DNA of 64,000 bases from Kumtagia sp964244725 (GTDB lineage: Bacteria > Pseudomonadota > Alphaproteobacteria > Rhizobiales > Rhizobiaceae). The stretch covers positions 124,001 to 188,000 of the forward strand of contig CAXTJQ010000001.1 in NCBI GenBank assembly GCA_964244725.1, read 5' to 3'. The notes beneath the pieces were generated by a model that did not search any database, was not told where the DNA came from, and saw nothing but the letters and a program-made list of their open reading frames with translations. Below are positions 36,520-45,358 of this stretch, one piece after another (within the stretch, counting starts at the first letter, position 1; every line of letters starts with the position of its first letter). Made by a program: the position numbers and the translations under genes.

Positions 36520-37638
36520 TCAGACCCGCATCGGCATGAGGACGTAGAGACAATCCTCGTCCGCGGCGTCGTGGATGAGCGTCGGCGACCCGGCGTCGGC
36601 GAGCATGAAGCGCGCTTCGCCGCCGGTGAGCTGCGCGGCGACGTCGAGCAGGTATTTGGCGTTGAAGCCGATCTCCATCGGCTCGGCGCTGTAGTCGGCC
36701 GCGACCTCTTCCGTGGCGCTGCCCGAGTCGGGATTGTTGACCGCCAGCGTCACCAGTCCGTCGCCGATCGAAAGCTTGACGGCCCGCCCACGCTCCGACG
36801 ACACGGTCGAGACGCGGTCGACCGCCCGGGCGAATGTTTCGCGGTCGAGCACCAGGCGCTTGTCGTTGCCGGTCGGGATGACGCGCTGATAGTCCGGGAA
36901 GGTGCCGTCGATCAGCTTCGAGGTCAGCACGACCGCGCCGATCGTGAAGCGGATCTTGGTGTCCGAAAGCTCAATGGTCACGACCGTGTCCGGCGCGTCG
37001 ACCAGCTTCTGCAATTCGCTGACCGTCTTGCGCGGGATGATGATGCCGGGCATGCCCTCGACGCCGGCCGGCGCATCCATCTCGGCGCGCGCGAGGCGAT
37101 GTCCGTCGGTCGCCACGGAACGCAGTTTCAGTTTTCCGCCGGCGTCGACCGCATGCAGGTAGATGCCGTTGAGATAATAGCGGGTCTCCTCGGTGGAGAT
37201 CGCGAACTGCGTCTTGTCGACCAGCTTCTTGATCGCCACCGCATCGAGCTGGAACGCGTGCGAGAAGGTCCCCGCCGTCAGTTGCGGGAAATCCGATAGC
37301 GGCAGGCATTGCAGGCGGAAGCTCGACCGGCCGGCCGCCACCGTCATGGCGTTGCCGTCCTCGTCGGTCCGCAGCATGACCTCCGATCCGTCCGGCAGCT
37401 TGCGCACGATGTCGTAGAGCAGATGCGCGGGTACGGTCGTTCCCCCGGCCTGCTCGACCTGCGCCGCCGTCGCTTCCGTCACCTCCAGGTCCAGGTCGGT
37501 CGCCTTCATGTCCAGGCCCTGCTTGGTCGCGTTCAGGAGCACGTTCGACAGGATCGGGATGGTGTTGCGCCGTTCGACGACGCGATGCACGTGGCTGAGC
37601 GATTTCAGAAGATTGGAACGTTCCAGGACGACACGCAT
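36520..37638 (-). CDS. dnaN: DNA polymerase III beta sliding clamp
   Basis: 372 residues, the canonical length, with the ATG at 37638. An in-frame TTG three codons earlier was not used. The ring-shaped clamp tethers DNA polymerase to DNA. N-terminal segment LLKSLSHVHRVVERRNTIPI and C-terminal YVLMPMRV are standard. It follows dnaA by 166 bp on the same strand and is followed by recF. Confidence 0.97.
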   Translation of the reverse strand: MRVVLERSNLLKSLSHVHRVVERRNTIPILSNVLLNATKQGLDMKATDLDLEVTEATAAQVEQAGGTTVPAHLLYDIVRKLPDGSEVMLRTDEDGNAMTVAAGRSSFRLQCLPLSDFPQLTAGTFSHAFQLDAVAIKKLVDKTQFAISTEETRYYLNGIYLHAVDAGGKLKLRSVATDGHRLARAEMDAPAGVEGMPGIIIPRKTVSELQKLVDAPDTVVTIELSDTKIRFTIGAVVLTSKLIDGTFPDYQRVIPTGNDKRLVLDRETFARAVDRVSTVSSERGRAVKLSIGDGLVTLAVNNPDSGSATEEVAADYSAEPMEIGFNAKYLLDVAAQLTGGEARFMLADAGSPTLIHDAADEDCLYVLMPMRV

Positions 37639-37804
37639 GGATGGCAAAACTCAACTCGAAAGGGGAACGGGAGCAGACAGGGTCCGGTTCGTGGGTCCCG
37701 GTCGATATCAGCCCGAGACTGACTACAAAAACGGCTGGAAGGCAAGCCTCGCGCGGCCGCCGAGCCGCGCCGAGTGCCGTCGCGACCCGCTCGGCCCGCC
37801 GCGG

Positions 37805-39265
37805 TCAGGCCTGGTCGCTGATCAGCCGGCGCAGCAGTTCCAGCTCCTGCGCCAGGCCGTTGTCGTTGCCCGCCAGATCCTCGATCTTGCGCACCGCGTG
37901 CAGCACCGTGGTGTGATCGCGTCCGCCGAAGCGCCGCCCGATCTCGGGAAGCGAGCGCGGCGTCATGATCTTGGCCAGGTACATCGCGATCTGCCGCGGC
38001 TTGACGATGGTCCGCGTGCGGCGGTTGGACAGGAGTTCGGTCTTCGACACGTTGTAGTGCCGCGCCACGATGCGCTGGATGTCCTCGATGCGGGGCCGTT
38101 TCGGCTCGCCCGGCCGGTACATGTGACGCAGGATCTCGTCGATGCGGTCGAGCGTGATCTGCGGCTCGAAGGTCTGGCGGAAGACGAGCTGGTTGAACGC
38201 GCCCTCGAGTTCGCGGCCGCTGCCCGTGACGGTCTTGGCGACGTGGTCGAGCACGTCGTCTGCGATCATGACGGTCGGGTCCTCGGCCTGCGCGACGGCG
38301 AGCCGGACCTTGAGCATGCCGAGCCGCATCGCGTGGTCCGGCGCCGACATTTCGAGCGCCACCCCGCTGACCAGGCGCGAGCGCACGCGCGGCTCCAGGG
38401 ATTCCAGGTCCGACGGCGGACGGTCGGCGGCCACCACGACCTGCTTGGCGCTGTCGAGCAGCATGTTGATCAGATGACAGAATTCGTGCTGGATCGACTT
38501 GCCCTGCAGGAACTGCATGTCGTCGATGATCAGGATGTCGATATCGCGGAGCTGTTCCTTGAGCGTCAGCGCGTTGTTGTCGCGGATCGCGGTGGCGAAG
38601 CGCCACATGAAATATTCGGCCGTCAGATAGACGACGCTCGCCTTCGGGCGCTGCCGGACGGCTTCCGCGGCGATCGCCTGCAGCAAATGCGTCTTGCCGA
38701 GCCCGACCGAGGCATGGAGGAACAGCGGATTGAATCGCGACGCGGACTCAGCGACCGCCTTGGCGGCCGCCAGCGCCACGCGGTTGGACGCGCCCTCGAT
38801 GAAGGACGCGAAGGTGTAGCGCGGGTCGAGCGGCGAGCCCAGCCCGGTGAATTTCGTCTCGTTGTCGGACAGCACGGTTCGCTTGGCGGGATCGCGGTCC
38901 ATCAGCGGCGCGGCCGTCGCGCCGGCGGCGAGCGCCGTCTGGCTCTGCCGCGGAGGCTTGCGCGGCGCGGCGGTCTCTTCTTCGGCCGCGATGCGGGCCG
39001 GCCGCGTCGCGGTGCGGACGATGAACTCGACCTTCAGCACATCGGGCTCCTCCTGTTTCCACAGCTCGACCACCTGATCCAGGTAGTGCGCATTGATCCA
39101 GGCCTTCAGGAACGCGGTCGGCACCGAGATCCGCACCACATCGCGCGTCCCTTCAGAAAGCTTCATGCGTCCGAACCAGCTCGAATAGACGTCGTTGCCC
39201 AGTCGCGCTTTCAGCTGTGTCTTGACGCGTTCGAAAACGTTCTCGACGCCGCTGGAGCCGATCAT
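37805..39265 (-). CDS. dnaA: Chromosomal replication initiator DnaA
   Basis: About 486 residues from the ATG at 39265, which has GGAGA eight bases upstream; an ATG at 39343 would add 26 residues. The domain I segment is VFERVKTQLKARLG, the AAA+ domain has GLGKTHLLQAIA and ILIIDDMQFL, and the DNA-binding domain IV carries the DnaA signature FGGRDHTTVLHAV. It initiates replication at oriC by binding TTATCCACA-type boxes. The 840-bp upstream region holds one perfect DnaA box and a dense set of GANTC sites. Confidence 0.97.
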   Translation of the reverse strand: MIGSSGVENVFERVKTQLKARLGNDVYSSWFGRMKLSEGTRDVVRISVPTAFLKAWINAHYLDQVVELWKQEEPDVLKVEFIVRTATRPARIAAEEETAAPRKPPRQSQTALAAGATAAPLMDRDPAKRTVLSDNETKFTGLGSPLDPRYTFASFIEGASNRVALAAAKAVAESASRFNPLFLHASVGLGKTHLLQAIAAEAVRQRPKASVVYLTAEYFMWRFATAIRDNNALTLKEQLRDIDILIIDDMQFLQGKSIQHEFCHLINMLLDSAKQVVVAADRPPSDLESLEPRVRSRLVSGVALEMSAPDHAMRLGMLKVRLAVAQAEDPTVMIADDVLDHVAKTVTGSGRELEGAFNQLVFRQTFEPQITLDRIDEILRHMYRPGEPKRPRIEDIQRIVARHYNVSKTELLSNRRTRTIVKPRQIAMYLAKIMTPRSLPEIGRRFGGRDHTTVLHAVRKIEDLAGNDNGLAQELELLRRLISDQA

Positions 39266-40060
39266 GCTGCTGTCTCCGATCAAGGTAGGTGGAAGTGGAA
39301 AGAGAAGGCCCGCCTGCGCTTCTCTGTCGATGCCGCGATGCATGTCGTTCTATCCTCGTCCCTGCCTGTCGAACCCGCCGCCCGACCGGCCATGTTTCCA
39401 TCCGAATCCCGCCCGAAGCGCGATCCCGTTCGCTGTGCCGCGGCGTGCCCTCACGCGCCGGATTTCGGCAATACCCAACCTGCTCCGGCTTGCGCCGAAG
39501 GTCGATCTCGTCCCAACGTGCCTGAAGACAGACGCGCACCGCTTGTGGAAAAGACGCAAGCCTCCCCCGACGCACGAGTTCAAATCGTGACGTGTCCGCT
39601 CGGTATGCTGGGGGTGGCGGGCCGCTGGCCCCGTCCTTTCGATGAGTGGACTTTACAGAAAAGGTGGGGACAATCGCAAGGGCGCGGGTAACGCTTTCTT
39701 AAGCCTTGCCGGTGCGCCGCGCCGTGATTCGAGGCTTTGAGGTCCAGGCGCTCGAATGCAAAACGTTGGGATTCAAAAACTTACCGCCGACTCGAAAAAC
39801 CGCCGACGCCGACGAAATAATTTCAAAGAATCAGCTTGACAAAAGCGCCGCCCGGAAAGCCCGCGAATCGGTTGCGGGCGCTGTGGATAAGCTCCGGTCA
39901 AATCCTTGAAAACGATGGAGGAAGTATGGCCTGGGGAGGGTCGGGAGGAGGCCTGATTCCCGAAATCAGACGCCGCGCGAAAGGTTAATTGGGGCAGGAT
40001 TTCCCGTGACCCTGCGTCATCTCTCGGGCGGGCGGGCGGGCGCTCGTCGCGCTGGAATCG
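39266..40060. other. Origin-like intergenic region between dnaA and rpsT
   Basis: About 795 bp without a convincing gene. It holds a perfect DnaA box (39882-39890), a one-mismatch box TGTGGAAAA (39544-39552), an AT-rich stretch around 39811-39845 and seven CcrM-type GANTC sites within 39726-40059 (39726, 39770, 39789, 39828, 39865, 39955 and 40055). A weak minus-strand promoter candidate for dnaA (TTGCGA, 16 bp, TGTAAA) is at 39652-39679. The content fits a replication-control region: either oriC itself or the cell-cycle-regulated dnaA promoter. Confidence 0.55.
39882..39890 (-). promoter_or_regulatory. DnaA box
   Basis: Exact TTATCCACA on the minus strand (TGTGGATAA on plus), the high-affinity DnaA consensus. 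It lies 617 bp upstream of the dnaA start, close to the rpsT end of the intergenic region. Confidence 0.7.
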
Positions 40061-40084
40061 AAAACCCGGCCTTGCAGCCGGGTT
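40061..40084 (-). terminator. Intrinsic terminator after rpsT
   Basis: On the minus strand AACCCGGC pairs perfectly with GCCGGGTT around TGCAAG, and the arm runs into TTTTCG. It starts 23 nt after the rpsT stop. It isolates dnaA from rpsT transcription. Confidence 0.85.
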
Positions 40085-40106
40085 GAGGACGTGGCGAGGG
40101 GGGTGG

Positions 40107-40379
40107 TCAGGCTTGGGCGGAAAGGGTTTTTACCCGCCGCGCCAGGCGTGAAACCTTGCGCGATGCCGTGTTGGCGTGCATCACGCCCTTGCTGGCGGCG
40201 CGCATCAGTTCCGGCTGCGCCTCGCTGAACGCGGCGGCCGCCGCCGTCTTGTCGCCGGCAAGCAAGGCCTCCTCGACGCGGCGAACATAGGTGCGCACCC
40301 GCGAGCGGCGGTTCTTGTTCATCGCCGTGCGGCGGGCGATCTTGCGCGTGGCCTTTTTGGCCGAGGATGTGTTGGCCAT
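40107..40379 (-). CDS. rpsT: 30S ribosomal protein S20
   Basis: 90 residues, very basic and helical. The N-terminus MANTSSAKKATRKIARR and the MHANTASRKVSRLARRV segment are S20 hallmarks. It binds the 5' domain and helix 44 of 16S rRNA. The position upstream of dnaA is conserved in rhizobia. It has its own near-consensus promoter and a terminator-like leader hairpin, suggesting regulated expression. Confidence 0.97.
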   Translation of the reverse strand: MANTSSAKKATRKIARRTAMNKNRRSRVRTYVRRVEEALLAGDKTAAAAAFSEAQPELMRAASKGVMHANTASRKVSRLARRVKTLSAQA

Positions 40380-40424
40380 GAATGCCTCTTTCCGAAGTGA
40401 GCAAGCGGCCCGGCGACACGGGCG

Positions 40425-40455
40425 CGAAAAACAACCGGGCGACCGGAGGCCGCCC
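40425..40455 (-). promoter_or_regulatory. Terminator-like hairpin in the rpsT leader
   Basis: On the minus strand GGGCGGCC pairs with GGTCGCCC (one G-T pair) around TCC, followed by GGTTGTTTTT. It lies between the rpsT promoter at 40469-40497 and the rpsT ATG, so it would stop rpsT transcripts unless controlled. It could equally serve as terminator for the upstream enoyl-CoA hydratase. Confidence 0.65.
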
Positions 40456-40468
40456 TTGATTGGCCGGG

Positions 40469-40497
40469 TCTATAGATCAGCGACCGGTCCCGGTCAA
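40469..40497 (-). promoter_or_regulatory. rpsT promoter
   Basis: TTGACC (40492-40497), an exact 17-bp spacer and TATAGA (40469-40474) on the minus strand, five of six matches at each hexamer. It lies just after the enoyl-CoA hydratase stop and about 90 bp upstream of the rpsT start. Confidence 0.7.
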
Positions 40498-40523
40498 CGC
40501 ACTTTTCGCGCCGCGCGGCCCCG

Positions 40524-41297
40524 TCATCGGTTCTTGAAATCCGCCGGCCGCTTCTCGGCGAACGCCGCCATGCCCTCCTTCTGGTCCTCGAAGGCGAACA
40601 GCGATTGGAACAGCCGCCGCTCGAAACGCAAGCCCTCGGCAAGCGTCGTCTCGAACGCCCGGTTGACCGCCTCCTTGGTCATCATCACGGCCGGCAGCGA
40701 GAAGGCGGCGATCCTGCCGGCGGCCTTGACGGCCTCCTCGACCAGGTCGGCCGCCGGCACGACGCGCGACGCCAGCCCGCACCGCTCGGCTTCCGCGGCG
40801 TCGATCATGCGGCCGGTCAGGCACATGTCCATCGCCTTCGATTTGCCGACGAAGCGGGCCAGGCGCTGCGATCCGCCCATGCCCGGCATGACGCCGAGCG
40901 TGATCTCCGGCTGGCCGAACCTGGCGCTGTCGGCGGCGATGATGAAGTCGCACATCATCGCCAGTTCGCAGCCGCCGCCCAGCGCATAGCCCGCGACCGC
41001 GGCGACGATCGGCTTGCGCGTCCGCGTGAACGCCTCCCATCCGCCGAACATGTCCGCCAGATACATCTCCGCGCATGATTTGGCCTGCATCTCCTTGATG
41101 TCCGCGCCGGCCGCGAAGGCCTTGTCGGAACCGGTCAGCACGATCGCGCCGATCGCCCCGTCGGCGTCGAACGTCTCCATGGCGTCGAGGAGGTCGGCCA
41201 GGACCTGCGCGTTCAGGGCGTTGAGCGCCTCCGGACGGTTGAGCATGACGAGCCCGACCTTGCCGCGCGTTTCGACCAGGATCGTTTCATAGGCCAT
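40524..41297 (-). CDS. Enoyl-CoA hydratase (crotonase family)
   Basis: 257 residues. It hydrates trans-2-enoyl-CoA in beta-oxidation. The oxyanion-hole segment FAAGADIKEM and the catalytic region with GGGCELAMMCDF and FGQPEITLGVMPGMGGSQRL carry the expected glycines and two glutamates. In rhizobia the gene at this position (between mutM and rpsT) is annotated fadB1/ech. Substrate chain length is not predictable from the sequence. It is 9 bp downstream of mutM. Confidence 0.93.
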   Translation of the reverse strand: MAYETILVETRGKVGLVMLNRPEALNALNAQVLADLLDAMETFDADGAIGAIVLTGSDKAFAAGADIKEMQAKSCAEMYLADMFGGWEAFTRTRKPIVAAVAGYALGGGCELAMMCDFIIAADSARFGQPEITLGVMPGMGGSQRLARFVGKSKAMDMCLTGRMIDAAEAERCGLASRVVPAADLVEEAVKAAGRIAAFSLPAVMMTKEAVNRAFETTLAEGLRFERRLFQSLFAFEDQKEGMAAFAEKRPADFKNR

Positions 41298-41306
41298 GGC
41301 GTCCTC

Positions 41307-42200
41307 CTATTTCTGGCAGACCGGACAGTAGAACGTCGAGCGGCCCGATTGCACGATGCGCGTGACCGCGCCGCTGCAGGTCGGCCGGGGGCAGGGGTCG
41401 CCCTCGCGGTCGTAGACGGAAAAACTGTGCTGGAAATACCCGAGCGACCCGTCGGCATGGACATAGTCGCGCAGCGACGACCCGCCGGCCTCGATCGCCT
41501 CCGCGATGACCGACCGGATCGCGGACGCGAGCCTGCCGCGCCGCGCCGCTGCGCGCTTGCCGTTGACGGCGATTGCGCCCGCCGCGCGCTTCGGCGAAAG
41601 TTCGGCGCGCCACAGCGCTTCGCAGACATAGATGTTGCCGAGCCCGGCGATGCGCCTCTGGTCGAGCAGGGCGGCTTTCAGCGGCGTGCGCCTGTCCTTG
41701 AACATCGCCCGCAGCGCTTCGGCGTCGAGCCCGTCGCCGGTCGGCTCCGGCCCGAGCCCGGACAGCATGGGGTGGTTGGCCGATCCGTCCTCGGCAAGCA
41801 GCATGAAGCCGAAACGCCGCGGGTCGTTGAACACGACGCGCACGGCGTCGCCCGCCACGGTCGCCAGATGCAGCACGACATGGTCGTGCGCCGCCATCTT
41901 CGAGCGCTCGTGATGAAATCGACCGGGCGTTGCGGCGTCCGCGCCGTCGCGCTCGATGCGCAACGAGCCGGACATGCCGAGATGGACGATCAGCGTCGGC
42001 CCGGCGGCGAGGTCGAAGATCAGGAATTTCGCCCTGCGCCCGACCGATACGATGGTCTGGCCTTCCAGCCGTCGCGCGAAATCGGGCGGGAACGGAAAGC
42101 GCAGATCGGCGCGCCGCAGCTCGGCCTGGACGATGCGCGCGCCGGTCATCGCCGGGTCCAGCCCGCGCCGGACGGTCTCGACTTCCGGGAGTTCAGGCAC
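41307..42200 (-). CDS. mutM: Formamidopyrimidine-DNA glycosylase
   Basis: 297 residues after the GTG at 42200. The mature N-terminus PELPEVETVRRGL is diagnostic: the proline is the Schiff-base nucleophile and the following Glu is catalytic. A C-terminal zinc finger (CPRPTCSGAVTRIV ... CPVCQ) is complete. It removes 8-oxoguanine and nicks the strand. The start overlaps the deoB stop by 8 bp. The frame is open upstream only inside deoB. Confidence 0.97.
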   Translation of the reverse strand: MPELPEVETVRRGLDPAMTGARIVQAELRRADLRFPFPPDFARRLEGQTIVSVGRRAKFLIFDLAAGPTLIVHLGMSGSLRIERDGADAATPGRFHHERSKMAAHDHVVLHLATVAGDAVRVVFNDPRRFGFMLLAEDGSANHPMLSGLGPEPTGDGLDAEALRAMFKDRRTPLKAALLDQRRIAGLGNIYVCEALWRAELSPKRAAGAIAVNGKRAAARRGRLASAIRSVIAEAIEAGGSSLRDYVHADGSLGYFQHSFSVYDREGDPCPRPTCSGAVTRIVQSGRSTFYCPVCQK

Positions 42201-43428
42201 GTCCGTCGATCTGGCCCAGAAACGAGACGCCATGCGGCCCGGCCGGCAGGCCGAGATGCGAAGCGACCGTCGCGCCGATGTCGCTGAAGGTCGGCCGCAG
42301 CCCGACCGGCCCGCCTGAGCCGCCGGCCAGCCGTCCGATGATCGGGACGCGCTCGCGCGTGTGGTCGTTGCCGCGAAAGGTCGGGTCGCAGCCATGGTCG
42401 GCGGTGATCAGCAGCAGGTCGCCCTCGCGCAGTCTCGCCAGCGCCTCCGGCAGCCTCCGGTCGAACGCCTCGAGCGCGGCGGCATAGCCCGCGACATCGC
42501 GGCGATGGCCGAATTTCATGTCGAAGTCGACGAAGTTGGCGAACACCAGGTCGCCCGCCCCGGCGTCGTCCATTGCGCCGAGCGTCTTGTCGAACAGCGC
42601 CATGTTGCCGGCGCCCTTGCGCACCTCGCTCACGCCGCGATGGGCGAAGATGTCGCCGATCTTGCCCATCGCGATGACGCGGCCGCCGTGCCCCGTCACG
42701 CGGTCGAGCAGCGTCGGCTCCGGTGGCGGCACGGCGAAATCGCGGCGGTTGGCCGTCCGCTCGAATGCGCCCGGCGTCTCGCCCAGGAATGGCCTCGCGA
42801 TGACCCGGCCGATGTTGAGCGGATCGACCAGCCGGCGCGCCAGCCGGCACAGCCCATAGAGCCGTTCCAGGCCGAAATGCGTCTCGTGCGCGGCGATCTG
42901 CAGCACGGAATCGGCCGAGGTGTAGCAGATTGGCTTGCCGGTCCGGATATGCGCCTCGCCGAACAGGTCGAGCGCCTCGGTGCCGGATGCATGCGCGTTG
43001 CACAGGGTCCCGGGCAATCCGCCTTCGTCCTCGATCGCTCGCATCAGCGCGTCCGGGAAGGCGGGAACCGTGTCGGGAAAGTATCCCCAGTCGAACAGGA
43101 CGGGCGCGCCCGCGATTTCCCAATGGCCGGACGGCGTGTCCTTGCCGCTCGAAATTTCCTGCGCCGCGCCGTGGAAAGAACCGTCGCGTGATGCGGCTCC
43201 GTCGAGCGTCTCGCCGGCCGCGATGGCCGCCGCGTGACCGAGCCCCAGCGCCCGCATCGTCGGAACGGCGAGCTGGCCTCGCCGAAGGCCATCTCGATCG
43301 GCCTCGCCGGCTTCGGCCGCGGCCGCGATGTGGCCGAACGTATCGGCGCCCGCGTCGCCGAAGCGCGCCGCGTCGGCCGAGTGGCCGATCCCGAAAGAGT
43401 CGAGAACGAAAAGGAAAGCGCGCGCCAT
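42193..43428 (-). CDS. deoB: Phosphopentomutase
   Basis: 411 residues. This alkaline-phosphatase-superfamily enzyme interconverts (deoxy)ribose 1- and 5-phosphate in nucleoside salvage. The N-terminal metal-binding FVLDSFGIGHSADA, the DTPSGHWEIAG segment with the phosphothreonine region, and the metal ligands FVDFDMKFGHRRD and ITADHGCDPTF are clear. No other deo genes are adjacent; the link to mutM is by overlap only. Confidence 0.95.
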   Translation of the reverse strand: MARAFLFVLDSFGIGHSADAARFGDAGADTFGHIAAAAEAGEADRDGLRRGQLAVPTMRALGLGHAAAIAAGETLDGAASRDGSFHGAAQEISSGKDTPSGHWEIAGAPVLFDWGYFPDTVPAFPDALMRAIEDEGGLPGTLCNAHASGTEALDLFGEAHIRTGKPICYTSADSVLQIAAHETHFGLERLYGLCRLARRLVDPLNIGRVIARPFLGETPGAFERTANRRDFAVPPPEPTLLDRVTGHGGRVIAMGKIGDIFAHRGVSEVRKGAGNMALFDKTLGAMDDAGAGDLVFANFVDFDMKFGHRRDVAGYAAALEAFDRRLPEALARLREGDLLLITADHGCDPTFRGNDHTRERVPIIGRLAGGSGGPVGLRPTFSDIGATVASHLGLPAGPHGVSFLGQIDGRA

Positions 43429-43510
43429 GCCGGATGCCGTTCGAGTGAAGCCGCACACATAGAGTCCGGCCGGATGCTTGGCAAATCGATCGGCGGAGGA
43501 CCTCGGCCGG

Positions 43511-44674
43511 TCAGTCGGAGCCCGAGGCCTTGCCGAGCGTATCGGCCATCTGCGCGCCACGCTTGCCCATTGGCTTGGGCCGGCCGATCGTCGAATCCTT
43601 GACGGTCTGGTGCTCCATCTCGGCATTGAGTTCCGCGCCGAGCAGCAGGATCATCACCGATACCCAGGTCCAGATCATGAAGCCGATCACCGCGCCGAGC
43701 GACCCGTAGGTAGCGTTGTAGTCGGCGAAATTCTGCAGATAGAACGAGAACCCCCAGGACGCGACGATCCAGGCCAGCGAGGCGAAGAGCGCGCCCGACG
43801 TCAGCCACCGGAGCTTCGCGTTGCGCCGGCTTGGCCCGAACCGGTAGAGCAGCACCAGCCCGGTCGCGGTCGCGGCGAGCAGGATCGGCCACCGCCCGAG
43901 GCGGATCAGGATTTCCGTCCAGGAATCGAGATAGAGGAAGGCCAGCATCGCCGGGATGACGCCGACCGCGACGATGAAGCTGATGCCGATCAGCATTGCG
44001 CCGATCGTGAAGGCGAAGGACAGCGCGTTGAGCCGGAAGAAGCTGCGCTTCTCGTTTTCGTTGTAGACGACGTTCAGCCCGTCGAAGAGAGCCTTGACGC
44101 CGCTGTTGGCGCTCCACAGCGCCAGAAGCAGGCCTGTGATGAACCCGAAGCTCTGGACTTCGGGGTCCTGCGAGGCCAGCGATTTCAGCTGCGCCTCGAT
44201 CAGGTCGACCCCGCCGCTGGGCAGCAGGCCGCCCAGGAAGGCGATATGGTCGCCGATCGTGCGCGGATCGGCGACGAAACCGTAGAGCGACACGAACGCC
44301 GCCAGGAACGGGAACAGCGCGAGCAAAAGGTAGAAGGTCGCGCCGGCCGCCACCAGCATCACGCGGTCCTCGCCGATCTGTTCCCAGATGCGCCACAGGA
44401 TGTCCTTCCAGCCGCGCGAGGTCAGTTCCAGCGGACCGTCGGCATGCCGGCCGCGCCGCGTCTCCGCCATCCGCTCGGCGCGCCGGGAAATTCTTTCGAC
44501 CCCGAGCGGCTGCGCCTCCGTCCTGTTGCCGTCCGCGGCGCGCCGAGGCATGTCTTCATGGTCGTCGTCCGGTTCGCGCGGCTTCAAGAGGAACGAAATG
44601 CCGATCAACAGGCATCCAAGAAGCGCGGATTGCGATATGACGCGGGCGACGGGACGAGACAGCATGGAGTTCAT
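43511..44674 (-). CDS. YihY/BrkB-family inner membrane protein
   Basis: About 387 residues with at least six membrane helices. The family segments SFFRLNALSFAFT and the YNATYGSLGAVIGFMIW loop are the classical YihY/RNase BN-like signature. Despite the old name, members are not ribonucleases. An extra N-terminal hydrophobic segment and a charged linker precede the core. The ATG at 44674 abuts the divergent ATG of rpe, which is improbable for two independent promoters, so the true start may be further in. Confidence 0.88.
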   Translation of the reverse strand: MNSMLSRPVARVISQSALLGCLLIGISFLLKPREPDDDHEDMPRRAADGNRTEAQPLGVERISRRAERMAETRRGRHADGPLELTSRGWKDILWRIWEQIGEDRVMLVAAGATFYLLLALFPFLAAFVSLYGFVADPRTIGDHIAFLGGLLPSGGVDLIEAQLKSLASQDPEVQSFGFITGLLLALWSANSGVKALFDGLNVVYNENEKRSFFRLNALSFAFTIGAMLIGISFIVAVGVIPAMLAFLYLDSWTEILIRLGRWPILLAATATGLVLLYRFGPSRRNAKLRWLTSGALFASLAWIVASWGFSFYLQNFADYNATYGSLGAVIGFMIWTWVSVMILLLGAELNAEMEHQTVKDSTIGRPKPMGKRGAQMADTLGKASGSD

Positions 44675-45352
44675 ATGACGCAAAAGACCATCATCGCGCC
44701 ATCGGTACTTTCAGCCGATTTTGCAAAGCTCGGAGCGGAAGTCGAAGCCGTCGACGCCGCCGGCGCGGACTGGATCCATCTCGACGTGATGGACGGCCAC
44801 TTCGTTCCCAACATCACCTTCGGCCCGCCGGTCGTCAAGGCGATCCGCGCCCGCAGCGCCAGGCGCTTCGACTGCCACCTGATGATCGCGCCGGCCGATC
44901 CCTATCTTTCCGCCTTCGCCGCCGCCGGCTGCGACGGCCTGACCGTCCACGCCGAAGCCGGGCCGCATCTCGACCGGTCGCTGCAGGCCGTTCGCGACCT
45001 CGGCAAGCGCGCCGGCGTCGCGCTCAACCCGGGCACGCCCGAAAGCCATGTCGAGTACGTCCTCGATCGGCTCGACCTCATCCTGCTGATGACGGTCAAC
45101 CCGGGTTTCGGCGGACAGGCCTTCATCGCGGCGGTTCTGGACAAGATCCGCCGCGTCAAGGCGATGATCGGCGGCCGTCCCATCGACATCCAGGTCGACG
45201 GCGGAGTCACGCCGCAGACCGCGCCGCTGCTCGTGGCGGCGGGCGCCAACGTTCTGGTCGCGGGCTCCGCCGTGTTCAAGGGCGAAGGGACGGAAGCCTA
45301 CCGCGACAACATCGCCGCGATTCGCGCGGCCGCCGATGGCGCGTTCGCCTGA
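44675..45352 (+). CDS. rpe: Ribulose-phosphate 3-epimerase
   Basis: 225 residues. It interconverts D-ribulose 5-phosphate and D-xylulose 5-phosphate in the pentose phosphate and Calvin pathways. Active-site segments are IAPSVLSADFA, WIHLDVMDGHFVPN, HLMI, MTVNPGFGGQ and QVDGGV. The ATG at 44675 has GGAG upstream. Its promoter must lie inside the 5' end of the YihY gene. The stop is 6 bp from the end of the convergent glycan operon. Confidence 0.97.
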   Translation: MTQKTIIAPSVLSADFAKLGAEVEAVDAAGADWIHLDVMDGHFVPNITFGPPVVKAIRARSARRFDCHLMIAPADPYLSAFAAAGCDGLTVHAEAGPHLDRSLQAVRDLGKRAGVALNPGTPESHVEYVLDRLDLILLMTVNPGFGGQAFIAAVLDKIRRVKAMIGGRPIDIQVDGGVTPQTAPLLVAAGANVLVAGSAVFKGEGTEAYRDNIAAIRAAADGAFA

Positions 45353-45358
45353 CGGCGG

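Noticed and set aside
39706..39909. 67-codon plus-strand frame in the dnaA-rpsT gap, near a TTGACA at 39836
   Set aside because: TTG start without ribosome-binding site, no family resemblance, and the TTGACA lies inside the frame with no matching -10, so neither gene nor promoter is supported.
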